DNA from: Clostridium ganghwense
Lineage (GTDB): Bacteria; Bacillota; Clostridia; Clostridiales; Clostridiaceae
DNA length: 64,000 bases
Reading direction: 5' to 3'
Assembly: GCF_026735165.1 (NCBI RefSeq)
Contig: NZ_JAPQES010000001.1
Span: 806,001 to 870,000 of the forward strand
Positions 40,198-48,690 of this stretch are shown here, one piece after another (positions within the stretch are counted from its first letter, which is position 1; the number at the start of each line of letters is the position of its first letter). The translations under genes were made by a program, and so were the position numbers. The notes beneath the pieces are model-generated. The model did not search any database, had not been told where the DNA came from, and was given only the letters and a program-made list of their open reading frames with translations.

Positions 40198-40266
40198 TAT
40201 AACAGATAATTATTAATAATGTAACAGCAAATTATTATAACAGATGATAAAATTTGACTATAACAG
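40198..40266. repeat. Four copies of an 8-bp motif upstream of the hydrogenase-like gene
   Basis: TRTAACAG occurs at 40198, 40220, 40236 and 40259 (on the minus strand CTGTTAYA), spaced 22, 16 and 23 bp. Two copies sit in CTGTTATAAT, which reads as an extended -10 (TGTTATAAT) on the minus strand toward the hydrogenase gene. They may be promoter elements or regulator sites. Confidence 0.55.
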
Positions 40267-40289
40267 CTTTGAAATACAAAAATATATTT

Positions 40290-41168
40290 TTAAATTCTTA
40301 TATTATTTTCTCTAGCATAGTAAAATAGATATTGTTGAGCAAAACCTGACAATTCTCCAAATTTATCTCTTCCAAACTCTCTGATCTTTTTTAATGATAC
40401 ATCTGGTGCTAAATAAAAATGCTGCATTGCTCTTTTCACCCATATATCTACTGGGAAAGCAGAATATTTATTCATTGAAAATAACATTATACAATCTCCA
40501 ACTTTAGGACCAACTCCACTAAGTTTTTGTAATTCTTTGTGACACATATCATCGTCTAACTGCTTAATGTAGTCAATATCTATATCTCCATTTAAAATTC
40601 TATCGATGGTATTTTTTATATATTTGGCTCTAAAACCTGTTCCACATTTTTCTAAATCATTTATAGTACAGTTTTTCAAATTTTGAATACTAGGAAAAGT
40701 ATAATATGTCTCATCTTTATACATAATAGTATTTCCCCACTTCTCAGATATATTATTTATTGCTCTTTTAATCATAGGTATTCTATTATTTGCAGAAATT
40801 ATAAATGATATTATCATTTCAAACGGTTCTTGCTGCAAAAGTCTTATTCCCGTACCAAATTCAACAGATTTCTTTAGAAGTTCATCCTTACTCAAAATTT
40901 CTTTTATAGTATAGTAATCTCTATACAAGTCAAAATAATTACACCAAATATTTTTAAAGTCCTCTTCATTTGTGTTATATAAAATCACATCATTATCTTT
41001 TTTTTCTACTTCTATTACTTTTCCAAAAGCAACACCTATATAATTTCCATTTTCTTGCTGTTTCCATCTGAAACATTGACCACAGTCAAATATATGTGGA
41101 AGTTCGAAGTTTTTTACATCCTTTATTATTACACCATTTTCAAATTCTTCTATATAGTTAAAATCCAT
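40290..41168 (-). CDS. 8-oxoguanine DNA glycosylase (Ogg1-type)
   Basis: A 292-residue HhH-GPD base-excision glycosylase. An N-terminal TBP-like domain has FDCGQCFRWKQQENGNYIGV near residue 28. The helical part has QQEPFEMIISFIISANNRIP near 110, and the helix-hairpin-helix-GPD block KLSGVGPKVGDCIMLFSMNK near 213 is followed by AFPVDIWVKRAM, whose Asp is catalytic. This is the layout of Ogg1/AlkA-like clostridial enzymes that remove 8-oxoguanine, also used in anaerobes that meet oxygen. It appears monocistronic, its stop being 182 bp upstream of the hydrogenase-like gene. Confidence 0.9.
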   Translation of the reverse strand: MDFNYIEEFENGVIIKDVKNFELPHIFDCGQCFRWKQQENGNYIGVAFGKVIEVEKKDNDVILYNTNEEDFKNIWCNYFDLYRDYYTIKEILSKDELLKKSVEFGTGIRLLQQEPFEMIISFIISANNRIPMIKRAINNISEKWGNTIMYKDETYYTFPSIQNLKNCTINDLEKCGTGFRAKYIKNTIDRILNGDIDIDYIKQLDDDMCHKELQKLSGVGPKVGDCIMLFSMNKYSAFPVDIWVKRAMQHFYLAPDVSLKKIREFGRDKFGELSGFAQQYLFYYARENNIRI

Positions 41169-41447
41169 AATTACACTCCTCTTCTTTACATTTAATCTAG
41201 ATTATATTTTAACTCTTATTACACTCTTTTATCCAGAGTTATCTTAAACTATAGTTTCGATAATTTTAAAATAAATTTTTATTAAAATATTGCCAAAGGA
41301 AAGTATCTTTAAAATATTCTTTATTAAATTTTATTAATAGTTTAAACTATTAATAGAATAATCAGATAAACTCTAAATATACGGCACATAAAAATAAACA
41401 TTTATTTAAAACATATAACTTTTAATGAATAAGGAGGTATTTTTAAA

Positions 41448-41954
41448 ATGAACGATAAATTAATTTACGATGGATGGCTAAAATTATACCATAGAAAAAT
41501 AGATGGAAAACAATACGATATTATAAAAAATTACGATGCTGTTTCTTCAGTAATTGTAAATGAATTTAATGAAATTTTACTTGTAAAACAATTTAGGCCT
41601 TCTGTTATGGATTATACTTTAGAAATTCCTGCTGGTTGCATAGATGTTCCCGGTGAAAGTATTGAAAATTGTTTGATAAGAGAGATAAAAGAAGAAACAA
41701 ATCTAGATATAATCAAAGATAACTTGAAAAAAATTGTGAAATATAAACCTATGATGGGATTCAGTAATAGTACTATGCATCTTTTTAAAGCTACTATAAA
41801 AAAATCTTCTCTTAAATGTAATAAGGTAAACGATGCTGATGTAACAGAAGTAATGTGGATGCCTTTTAATGAATTCGAGAAAAATATACAAAATGGGAAA
41901 ATATGTGATAGTAAAACTGTAATGTCCTATTATTATCTTAAAGTAAATTTATAA
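41448..41954 (+). CDS. NUDIX hydrolase (ADP-ribose pyrophosphatase-like)
   Basis: A 168-residue NUDIX protein. The Nudix box is GCIDVPGESIENCLIREIKE followed by ETNL, near residue 64. It has the essential RE..EE residues but differs from the strict Gx5Ex7REUxEExGU form: there is one extra residue between the first Gly and Glu, and Asn replaces the penultimate Gly. FRPSVMDYTLEIPAG before the box and KYKPMMGFSNSTMHLFKA after it are typical of ADP-ribose pyrophosphatases. It probably hydrolyses a nucleoside-diphosphate sugar. The ATG follows AAGGAGGTATTTTTAAA. It stands alone with a strong terminator. Confidence 0.9.
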   Translation: MNDKLIYDGWLKLYHRKIDGKQYDIIKNYDAVSSVIVNEFNEILLVKQFRPSVMDYTLEIPAGCIDVPGESIENCLIREIKEETNLDIIKDNLKKIVKYKPMMGFSNSTMHLFKATIKKSSLKCNKVNDADVTEVMWMPFNEFEKNIQNGKICDSKTVMSYYYLKVNL

Positions 41955-42000
41955 ATAAAATACCTAGAAGAATTAATTATATCTTCTAGGTATTTTATTT
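41953..42000. terminator. Bidirectional terminator between the NUDIX gene and nfnB
   Basis: A perfect 19-bp stem, 41953-41971 with 41982-42000, core ATACCTAGAAGA, with T runs on both strands. It serves the NUDIX gene and convergent nfnAB. Confidence 0.94.
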
Positions 42001-42005
42001 ATTTA

Positions 42006-43391
42006 TTATTGGTTAGATAGAAATTCATTAATAGCATTTGCAGCTTTTTTACCAGCTTCCATAGCAAGTATAACAGTAGCTGCTCCTGTAACAGCATCTC
42101 CCCCTGCATATACTGCATCTTTTGAAGTTTTACCTGTTTCTTCTTCTGTTACTATGCATTTCCACTTATTAATTTCTAGTCCTTCAGTTGTAGATGAAAT
42201 TAATGGATTTGGAGAAGTACCAAGAGACATTATTACTGTGTCTACATCTATTATAAATTCTGAACCTTCTATCGGTGTTGGTCTTCTTCTCCCTGATTTA
42301 TCAGGCTCACCAAGCTCCATTTTCACACATTTCATTCCTTTAACCCATCCGTTTTCATCTGCTAAAATTTCTACTGGATTAGTTAATAAGTCAAAAATTA
42401 TTCCTTCCTCCTTTGCATGATGTACTTCTTCTAATCTTGCTGGAAGTTCTTCTTCTGATCTTCTATATACTATATGTGATTCTGCTCCAAGTCTTAAAGC
42501 CGTTCTAGCAGCATCCATTGCTACATTTCCTCCACCTACAACAGCAACCTTTTGACCTACTTTAACTGGAGTTGCATAATCCTCTTTGTGAGCTTTCATT
42601 AAATTCACTCTTGTTAAAAATTCATTAGCTGAAAATACTCCATTTGCGTTTTCGCCTGGTATTCCCATAAATTTAGGAAGTCCTGCTCCTGAGCCTATAA
42701 ATAATGCATCATAGCCCTCTTCTTCCATCAACTTATCTATATTAGCAGTTCTACCTACTACTACATTGGTTTCTATCTTAACTCCTAATTTCTTTATATT
42801 TTCAATCTCAGCTCTAACTACTGTATCTTTTGGAAGCCTAAACTCTGGAATTCCATATACTAAAACTCCACCTGGTTCATGAAGTGCTTCAAAAATAGTG
42901 ACATCATATCCTTTTTTAGCTAAATCCCCTGCACATGTAAGTCCTGCAGGTCCACTTCCTATTACTGCAACTCTTTTGTTTTTCTTAGGCTCTGTATCTG
43001 TAAGATTTACATTATTCTCTCTTGACCAATCCCCTACAAATCTTTCAAGCTTTCCTATTGATACAGGCTCTCCCTTTATGCCAAGTACACATTTTCCTTC
43101 ACATTGAGTTTCTTGTGGGCATACTCTTCCACATACAGCTGGAAGAGAACTATACTTAGCTATAACTTTAGCAGCCTTTTCAAATTCTCTATTTTTAACA
43201 TATTGTACGAAAGTAGGAATATCTATTGAAACTGGACATCCTTGTACGCATAAAGGATTTTTGCAATTTAGGCATCTACTTGCTTCTTCAACAGCTTGCT
43301 CTTCTGTGTATCCTAAGCATACTTCATCAAAGTTAACAGCTCTTACCTTAGGCTCTTGTTCTCTTACTGGAACTCTCTTCATTCTATCCAC
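42006..43391 (-). CDS. nfnB: NfnB-type subunit: NADPH-binding flavin/Fe-S oxidoreductase (GltA/SudA-like)
   Basis: A 461-residue large subunit of the NADH-dependent ferredoxin:NADP+ oxidoreductase. The N-terminal cluster domain has CLNCKNPLCVQGCPVSIDIP near residue 41 and CGRVCPQETQCEGKC near 87. Two Rossmann folds follow: AVIGSGPAGLTCAGDLA near 141 (FAD) and AVVGGGNVAMDAARTALRLG near 284 (NADPH). It is easily mis-annotated as glutamate synthase small chain, but the partner gene and the absence of a glutamate synthase large subunit point to NfnAB. The GTG start overlaps the TAG stop of nfnA by one base, and GGAGGTGA sits six bases before it, inside the nfnA tail. Confidence 0.9.
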   Translation of the reverse strand: MDRMKRVPVREQEPKVRAVNFDEVCLGYTEEQAVEEASRCLNCKNPLCVQGCPVSIDIPTFVQYVKNREFEKAAKVIAKYSSLPAVCGRVCPQETQCEGKCVLGIKGEPVSIGKLERFVGDWSRENNVNLTDTEPKKNKRVAVIGSGPAGLTCAGDLAKKGYDVTIFEALHEPGGVLVYGIPEFRLPKDTVVRAEIENIKKLGVKIETNVVVGRTANIDKLMEEEGYDALFIGSGAGLPKFMGIPGENANGVFSANEFLTRVNLMKAHKEDYATPVKVGQKVAVVGGGNVAMDAARTALRLGAESHIVYRRSEEELPARLEEVHHAKEEGIIFDLLTNPVEILADENGWVKGMKCVKMELGEPDKSGRRRPTPIEGSEFIIDVDTVIMSLGTSPNPLISSTTEGLEINKWKCIVTEEETGKTSKDAVYAGGDAVTGAATVILAMEAGKKAANAINEFLSNQ

Positions 43392-44296
43392 TATTCTTCA
43401 CCTCCACAGCAACCACAGCCACCATGATGGTGATGATGTTTTTCTTTATTTGCTTCTTCTATCTTTATTTTTTCTCTTCCTTCTTCTGTTTTATACATTG
43501 CTTGTCTTCTCATAGCTTCATCAAAATCCACTAAATGTCCATCAAATTCCGGTCCATCAACACAAGCAAATTTAGTTTTATCTCCTACAGTTACTCTACA
43601 AGCTCCACACATTCCTGTACCATCAACCATAAGAGGGTTCATACTTACTATTGTTTTTATTTCGTAAGGCTTTGTAGCAAGAGAAACAAATTTCATCATT
43701 ATGATTGGACCAATTGCCACAACATAATCATATTTTTTATCTTCATTATCTACTAAATCCTTAAATTTATCTGTAACTAACCCTTTAAAACCATAAGAAC
43801 CATCATCTGTCGTTACATATACATTATCTGCTACAGACTTCATTTCATCCTCTAATATCAATAAATCCTTGCTTCTTGTTCCCATTATTACATCAGCTTT
43901 TATTCCATGTTCATGACACCATTTAACTTGTGGGTATACCGGTGCTGCACCTACTCCCCCTGATATAAATAATACTTTTTTATTCTTTAATTCTTCAATA
44001 TTCTCATTTAAAAATTCAGAAGGTTTTCCAAGTGGACCTACAAAGTCTTCAAAATATTCTCCTTCTTTATATTTTGCCATTTCTTCTGTTGAACGTCCCA
44101 CTGCTTGAAATACTATAGTTATCGTTCCCTTTTCTTTATTATAATCACAAATTGTAAGAGGAACTCGTTCTCCTTTTTCATGCATTTTTACAATTACAAA
44201 CTGCCCTGGTTTAGCAGTATTTGCAACTCTTGGTGCCTCTATATCCATAAGATAAATGTTAGGCACTAATAATTTTTTCTTAATAATTTTAAACAT
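43391..44296 (-). CDS. nfnA: NfnA-type subunit: NAD-binding FAD/[2Fe-2S] protein with His/Cys tail
   Basis: About 301 residues, ferredoxin-NADP reductase-like. The FAD part has AKPGQFVIVKMHEKGERVPL near residue 29, the NAD part has FISGGVGAAPVYPQVKW near 109, and the [2Fe-2S] motif is GTGMCGACRVTVGDKTKFAC near 222. With NfnB it couples NADH and reduced ferredoxin to NADP+ reduction by electron bifurcation. Odd point: the C-terminus ends HHHHHGGCGCCGGEE, five histidines and three cysteines that look metal-binding. The start is ATG 44296 after GGGGTG; a further in-frame ATG at 44362 lacks a ribosome site. It overlaps nfnB by one base. Confidence 0.9.
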   Translation of the reverse strand: MFKIIKKKLLVPNIYLMDIEAPRVANTAKPGQFVIVKMHEKGERVPLTICDYNKEKGTITIVFQAVGRSTEEMAKYKEGEYFEDFVGPLGKPSEFLNENIEELKNKKVLFISGGVGAAPVYPQVKWCHEHGIKADVIMGTRSKDLLILEDEMKSVADNVYVTTDDGSYGFKGLVTDKFKDLVDNEDKKYDYVVAIGPIIMMKFVSLATKPYEIKTIVSMNPLMVDGTGMCGACRVTVGDKTKFACVDGPEFDGHLVDFDEAMRRQAMYKTEEGREKIKIEEANKEKHHHHHGGCGCCGGEE

Positions 44297-44537
44297 ATTT
44301 ACACCCCATATCATCTTCAACAACAGTTTTTGTAATATAAATATTTTCGTATATTTATACACACAATTTATTTTATAACTTATATTATAATTAATAAACA
44401 GCTCTTCGTAAAGATAACTTTTTATAAAAATAAGTTTTTCTTATTCTTTCATTATTCATATATTTAGTATATAGGATTAGACTTAAATAGTATATAGTAT
44501 CCTATAGAAATAACATATAACTTTTCCACTACAAAAC

Positions 44538-44566
44538 GACCTACTTTTCTTTAAGAAAAGTAGGTC
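44538..44566 (-). terminator. Terminator of hbd-thl
   Basis: A near-perfect palindrome: GACCTACTTTTCTT (44538-44551), one base, then its complement (44553-44566), followed on the minus strand by a short T run. It lies just after the thiolase stop codon. Confidence 0.8.
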
Positions 44567-44592
44567 ATGTAGTTAATGCTGTATATCTTATT

Positions 44593-45771
44593 TTATTCTC
44601 TTTCTACTATAATGCTTGTTCCCATTCCTCCGCCTATACAAAGTGTAGCTAAACCTTTTTTAGCCTCTCTTTTTTTCATTTCATATAGTAAAGTTATAAG
44701 AATCCTAGCTCCTGAGCATCCTATTGGATGTCCTAATGCTATAGCTCCACCATTTACATTTACTTTATCCATATCAAATTTCAAATCTTTTCCTACTGCT
44801 AAGCTTTGAGATGCAAATGCTTCATTAGCTTCTATTAAATCTATATCCTCTATTTTTAGTCCTGATCTTTCAAGAGCAACTCTTGTAGCTCCTACTGGTC
44901 CATATCCCATTATTGAAGGGTCTACACCTTTTGAACCATAAGAAACTATTTTAGCCATCGGTTTAATTCCTAATTCTTGTGCTTTTTCTTCACTCATAAT
45001 AACTAATGCAGCTGCTCCATCATTAATCCCTGAAGCATTTCCTGCTGTAACTGTTCCATCTTGCTTAAAAGCTGGTCTTAATTTAGCTAAGCCTTCAGCA
45101 GTTGCTCCAAATCTAGGGAATTCATCAGTATCAAATACTACTTCTCCCTTTCTAGTTTTAATTACAACAGGAACAATTTCATCTTTAAATCTGCCCTCTT
45201 TAATTGCTTTTTCTGCTAAATTTTGTGATCTTAGTGCAAATATATCTTGTTCTTTTCTTGTTAGATTCCATTGTTCTGCTATATTTTCTGCTGTTATTCC
45301 CATATGGTAATTATTGAATGCATCCCAAAGACCGTCTTTAATCATTGTGTCTACTAATTTTGTATCTCCCATTCTTTGTCCCCATCTAGCAGCTTCCATT
45401 GTATATGGAGTTGCAGACATGTTTTCCATACCACCAACTACTAGTATATCAGCATCTTCAGCTTTTATCATTTGTGCTGCAAGAGATACTGCTCTTAATC
45501 CTGATCCACAAACTTTATTTAAAGTAAATGCTGGTGTTTCCACTGGAATACCTGCTTTTACCATTGCTTGTCTTGCTGTATTTTGTCCTTGACATGCTTG
45601 TAGAACATGTCCCATTATAACTTCTTCAACTTGTTCTGGTTTAACTCCTGCTCTATTTAAAGCTTCTTTTATAACTATAGCTCCTAGTTCTGCTGCTGGA
45701 ACACTTTTTAAACTTCCATCATATTTACCTATGGCTGTCCTTACTGCACTTACTATAACTGGGTTTTTCAT
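44593..45771 (-). CDS. thl: Acetyl-CoA acetyltransferase (thiolase)
   Basis: A 392-residue enzyme condensing two acetyl-CoA to acetoacetyl-CoA, the first step to butyrate. Seen: the acyl-enzyme Cys in [12 protein letters not shown] near residue 88, EANEAFASQ near 315, [20 protein letters not shown] near 340 and the second catalytic Cys in [10 protein letters not shown] near 379. The length is typical of clostridial ThlA/ThlB. It is the second gene of hbd-thl, with 30 bp between them, and so is presumably transcribed from the sigma-54 promoter upstream of hbd. Confidence 0.97.
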   Translation of the reverse strand: MKNPVIVSAVRTAIGKYDGSLKSVPAAELGAIVIKEALNRAGVKPEQVEEVIMGHVLQACQGQNTARQAMVKAGIPVETPAFTLNKVCGSGLRAVSLAAQMIKAEDADILVVGGMENMSATPYTMEAARWGQRMGDTKLVDTMIKDGLWDAFNNYHMGITAENIAEQWNLTRKEQDIFALRSQNLAEKAIKEGRFKDEIVPVVIKTRKGEVVFDTDEFPRFGATAEGLAKLRPAFKQDGTVTAGNASGINDGAAALVIMSEEKAQELGIKPMAKIVSYGSKGVDPSIMGYGPVGATRVALERSGLKIEDIDLIEANEAFASQSLAVGKDLKFDMDKVNVNGGAIALGHPIGCSGARILITLLYEMKKREAKKGLATLCIGGGMGTSIIVERE

Positions 45772-45801
45772 AATAATACACTCCTATCAATTTAATTATT
45801 T

Positions 45802-46641
45802 TTAGTAAGTATAAAAACCTTTTTTAGTCTTTCTTCCAAGCCACCTAGCTCTTACATATTTTCTTAGCAATGGATGAGCTCTATACTTTGGATCCTCAGT
45901 TTCATGGAATAATACATCCATTATGGCAAGACATACATCTAATCCTATAAGGTCTCCTAAAGCTAGAGGTCCCATTGGGTGATTAGCTCCTAACATCATA
46001 GCCTTATCTATATCTTCTGCAGAAGCTATATTTTCTGCTAATATACCTACTGCTTCATTTATCATAGGAATTAAAATCTTATTTACAACAAATCCAGGTG
46101 CTTCTTTAACTTCTACTGGCTGTTTTCCAATTGCCTCTGATAATTCTTTTACAGCAGCAAAAGTTTCTTCTGAAGTTGCCATTCCTCTTATGATCTCTAC
46201 AAGTTTCATAATAGGTGCTGGGTTAAAGAAATGCATTCCTATAACCTTATCTGGTCTATTTGTTGAAGCTGCAATTTCTGTAATTGAAAGTGATGATGTA
46301 TTTGAAGCAAGTATTGTTTCTGATTTACACATCTTGTCCAAATCACCAAAAATCTGCTTCTTTATTTCCATATTTTCTATCGCTGCTTCAACAACTAAAT
46401 CGCAATCAGCTGCCATATTTAGGTCAACTGTTCCTGTTAGTCTTGATAATATTTCTTCTTTATCATTTTCTTGTATTTTTCCTTTTGATACTAATTTAGA
46501 AATATTTTTATTTATTCCAGCAAGTCCTCTTTCAACAAACTCATCTTTTATATCCCTTAATACTACCTCATGTCCTTTTACAGCAAAAGCTTGAGCTATT
46601 CCTGCTCCCATTGTACCTGCTCCTAAAACACATATTTTCAT
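45802..46641 (-). CDS. hbd: 3-hydroxybutyryl-CoA dehydrogenase
   Basis: A 279-residue enzyme reducing acetoacetyl-CoA to 3-hydroxybutyryl-CoA. Seen: the Rossmann motif [16 protein letters not shown] at 4-19, [14 protein letters not shown] near 112 (substrate Ser/Asn), [17 protein letters not shown] near 136 with the catalytic His, and [18 protein letters not shown] near 180. It is upstream of thl and not in the crt-bcd-etfBA operon, unlike the classical butyrate operon. A decayed fragment similar to its residues 63-83 lies after etfA at 48584-48645. The ATG follows AAGGAGG. Expression should depend on the sigma-54 promoter at 46752-46767. Confidence 0.97.
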   Translation of the reverse strand: MKICVLGAGTMGAGIAQAFAVKGHEVVLRDIKDEFVERGLAGINKNISKLVSKGKIQENDKEEILSRLTGTVDLNMAADCDLVVEAAIENMEIKKQIFGDLDKMCKSETILASNTSSLSITEIAASTNRPDKVIGMHFFNPAPIMKLVEIIRGMATSEETFAAVKELSEAIGKQPVEVKEAPGFVVNKILIPMINEAVGILAENIASAEDIDKAMMLGANHPMGPLALGDLIGLDVCLAIMDVLFHETEDPKYRAHPLLRKYVRARWLGRKTKKGFYTY

Positions 46642-46723
46642 ATTATACCTCCTTAAAATCTTATAAACTAATTATTCTTAAACTATACTAAGTTTTGAAT
46701 AATATTTTTCTATATACAGTTGT

Positions 46724-46739
46724 TGTAAAAACCTTTACA
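46724..46739. promoter_or_regulatory. Candidate operator at the start of the hbd-thl transcript
   Basis: The palindrome TGTAAA-AACC-TTTACA spans about +3 to +18 relative to the start predicted from the sigma-54 promoter. It has the look of a repressor site, but no regulator is assigned and it does not match the Rex consensus. Confidence 0.4.
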
Positions 46740-46751
46740 TGACATATTAAC

Positions 46752-46767
46752 AGCAATTGTTATGCCA
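46752..46767 (-). promoter_or_regulatory. Sigma-54 (RpoN) promoter of hbd-thl
   Basis: The minus strand reads TGGCATAACAATTGCT, matching the RpoN consensus TGGCAYNNNNNTTGCW, with GG (-24) and GC (-12) at the required 10-bp separation. The predicted start is near 46741, about 100 nt before hbd. The gene of a sigma-54 activator lies directly upstream, ending at 46959. Confidence 0.82.
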
Positions 46768-46849
46768 TTATTAAAAACTATTTTTATTCCTATGAAAACC
46801 TGATAATAACGACTTTTACTCTGTACTAAGAATTTAAATACAAAAAAAC

Positions 46850-46894
46850 AAAATAAGATAAAGTGTCTTTTTTTTTTACACTTTATCTTATTTT
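46850..46894. terminator. Terminator between the sigma-54 activator gene and the hbd promoter
   Basis: A 17-bp perfect stem, AAAATAAGATAAAGTGT (46850-46866) with 46878-46894, around a loop that is almost all T. It ends the regulator transcript and isolates hbd-thl from it. Confidence 0.92.
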
Positions 46895-46958
46895 CTTTTT
46901 TGTTTTACAATACTACAGTATTTAAAGAAAATGTATATTTTTTTTACATGTATATTTT

Positions 46959-48353
46959 TTATACATTATTTAAGTTATATAGTTCTATTTTTTTATACAA
47001 TCCTGCCCTACTTATCCCTAAAATTTTTGAAGCTTCATTTTTATTGCCTTTAGTCTGTTTCAAACATTCTTCAATAATTTCTTTTTCAACATCTTGAATT
47101 ATATCTTTTAAGTATCTCTCTCTTTTTGGATATCCTTTATAATTCTTTAACTTATTTTTTATTATTCTTTCAGGTAAATGATCTGTTTTTATAATTAAAT
47201 CTGAATCCAGCAAATTTATGGCTCTTTCTATAATATTCTCAAGTTCTCTAACATTTCCAGGCCAATTATAATTTAATAGATATTGTAGAGCCTCTTTTGA
47301 AATACCTTCTACATATATTCCTAATTTATTTGCAACCTTTATTCTTAAGGCATTTGCCAAGCTAGGTATATCTTCTTTTCTATCTCTTAAAGGAGGTATA
47401 TTTAATTTCATTACATTAAGTCTATAATATAAATCTTCTCTAAATTCTCCTTTTGCACATTTCTCTTCTAAATTTTTATTTGTAGAGGCAATTATTCTAA
47501 CATCTATCTTATTAACATTACTTCCTCCTACTTTAGTAAATTCTCGCTCCTGAAGTACACGCAAAAGTTTTACTTGCATACTTAATGGCATGTCCCCTAT
47601 TTCATCCAGTAATATTGTTCCTCCATTGGCAATTTCAAATTTACCTTTTTTCCCTCCTTTTTTTGCTCCTGTAAATGCCCCATCTTCATAACCAAATAGT
47701 TCAGATTCCAATAATTCAGGAGGTATGGCTGCACAATTAATTTTTATAAAAGGTGCTAAATATCTTTTGCTTGTATTATGAATTGCATTAGCATATAATT
47801 CTTTTCCAGTCCCACTTTCGCCTAAAATTAGAACATTTGAATCTGTATTAGCCACTCTTTTCCCCATATTCTTTACACTTTTCGTTTTAGAAGCATCACC
47901 AATAATATCATTAAAAGAATATCTAGCCTTTTTTTCTTTTCCTAGTTCTCTTTTATAATATTCTATTTCTTTTTCTAAATTATTAAGCTTCTTACTTAAT
48001 GAAAAAAAATCTCCTACATCTTTAAACATAGCTTTACCTACTGCCCCCACAACTTCACCATCTTTTTTTATAGGCATACGCATAGCAATCATTTTATTTC
48101 CTCTAATTTCTTGCACTTCTCCGACTTCCATATTTCCAGTTTCTAGAACTATATGTAATCTTGTATTTTCTATTACTTCAGTAACATGCTTGCCTTCTGG
48201 TTGAGCAATCTCAAGAAATTCTTTATATGACTTACTCATCATAGTTATCCTTCCATTTTGATCGATGATAACTGACCATTCATTAGTCATATTCATTATA
48301 GAGTGTAAAATATCTATATAGATTTTATCTTCATATGTATTATTGTTATCCAT
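46959..48353 (-). CDS. Sigma-54-dependent transcriptional activator with PAS domain
   Basis: A 464-residue enhancer-binding protein. An N-terminal PAS domain (about residues 10-115: EWSVIIDQNGRITMMSKSYK) is joined by a coiled coil (120-140) to the AAA+ domain. Seen there: Walker A GESGTGK (178-184), the sigma-54 contact loop GAFTGA (225-230), Walker B GGTILLDEIGDM near 243 and the sensor blocks RVLQEREFTKVGG. The Fis-type helix-turn-helix is at the end (NKNEASKILGISRAGLYKKI). It is directly upstream of hbd-thl, whose promoter matches sigma-54, so it probably activates that operon. The PAS ligand is unknown. Confidence 0.92.
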   Translation of the reverse strand: MDNNNTYEDKIYIDILHSIMNMTNEWSVIIDQNGRITMMSKSYKEFLEIAQPEGKHVTEVIENTRLHIVLETGNMEVGEVQEIRGNKMIAMRMPIKKDGEVVGAVGKAMFKDVGDFFSLSKKLNNLEKEIEYYKRELGKEKKARYSFNDIIGDASKTKSVKNMGKRVANTDSNVLILGESGTGKELYANAIHNTSKRYLAPFIKINCAAIPPELLESELFGYEDGAFTGAKKGGKKGKFEIANGGTILLDEIGDMPLSMQVKLLRVLQEREFTKVGGSNVNKIDVRIIASTNKNLEEKCAKGEFREDLYYRLNVMKLNIPPLRDRKEDIPSLANALRIKVANKLGIYVEGISKEALQYLLNYNWPGNVRELENIIERAINLLDSDLIIKTDHLPERIIKNKLKNYKGYPKRERYLKDIIQDVEKEIIEECLKQTKGNKNEASKILGISRAGLYKKIELYNLNNV

Positions 48354-48528
48354 GTTAGCACCTCACTCTTTTTCAATTTTTATACTATTAAAGATATCGA
48401 TAGTAACTTATCTTGATAATATCATTTTTATTTAGATAATTACAAATTTAACTTAGAGTAAGATTGTAAATTCACCTTTCTTATTGATTTGTTGTAAAAA
48501 AAGTTAAAAGTTTTATACTTTTTTACAT

Positions 48529-48560
48529 AAAAAAAAAAGCCATACATATTGTACAGCTTT
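48529..48560 (-). terminator. Second terminator downstream of etfA
   Basis: AAAGCCATAC (48536-48545) pairs with GTACAGCTTT (48551-48560) with G-U pairs, followed on the minus strand by ten Ts. It lies beyond the hbd remnant, and may be the old terminator of the longer operon. Confidence 0.8.
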
Positions 48561-48583
48561 TAAATATCCAAATAAAGTTTGAT

Positions 48584-48645
48584 AACTAAATCGAAATCAA
48601 TTGCCATATTTAGGTCAACTGTTCCTATTAGTCCTTACAATATTT
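48584..48645 (-). pseudogene. Decayed fragment of hbd downstream of etfA
   Basis: These 62 bases match hbd at 46393-46454 in 55 positions by my count, without gaps; for example both contain TGCCATATTTAGGTCAACTG. Outside the match the similarity stops. The fragment corresponds to Hbd residues about 63-83 and lies on the same strand directly after etfA. In the classical butyrate operon hbd follows etfA, so this is most simply the remains of the original hbd. Its right edge merges into the etfA terminator hairpin. Confidence 0.85.
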
Positions 48646-48671
48646 ACTCCGATGCTATGCATCGGAGTAAA
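48643..48671 (-). terminator. Terminator of crt-bcd-etfB-etfA
   Basis: TTTACTCCGATGC (48643-48655) pairs perfectly with 48659-48671 around a TAT loop. It begins 20 bp past the etfA stop and overlaps the first bases of the hbd remnant. There is little T run after it, so 48529-48560 may do the final termination. Confidence 0.8.
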
Positions 48672-48690
48672 ACTTAACTCAAACTTTAAA

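Noticed and set aside
42006-43391. Glutamate synthase small subunit
   Set aside because: No large subunit is present, and the one-base overlap with an NfnA-type gene fits NfnAB.
43391-43450. His tag from a cloning vector or sequence contamination
   Set aside because: The five His codons sit in a continuous, typical NfnA frame followed by native Gly/Cys codons and the overlapping nfnB start; nothing vector-like surrounds them.
46724-46767. Rex operator upstream of hbd
   Set aside because: The palindromes here (TGTAAA-N4-TTTACA, and TTAACA-GCAA-TTGTTA in the wrong order) do not fit TTGTTAA-N4-TTAACAA. The sigma-54 reading accounts for the second one.
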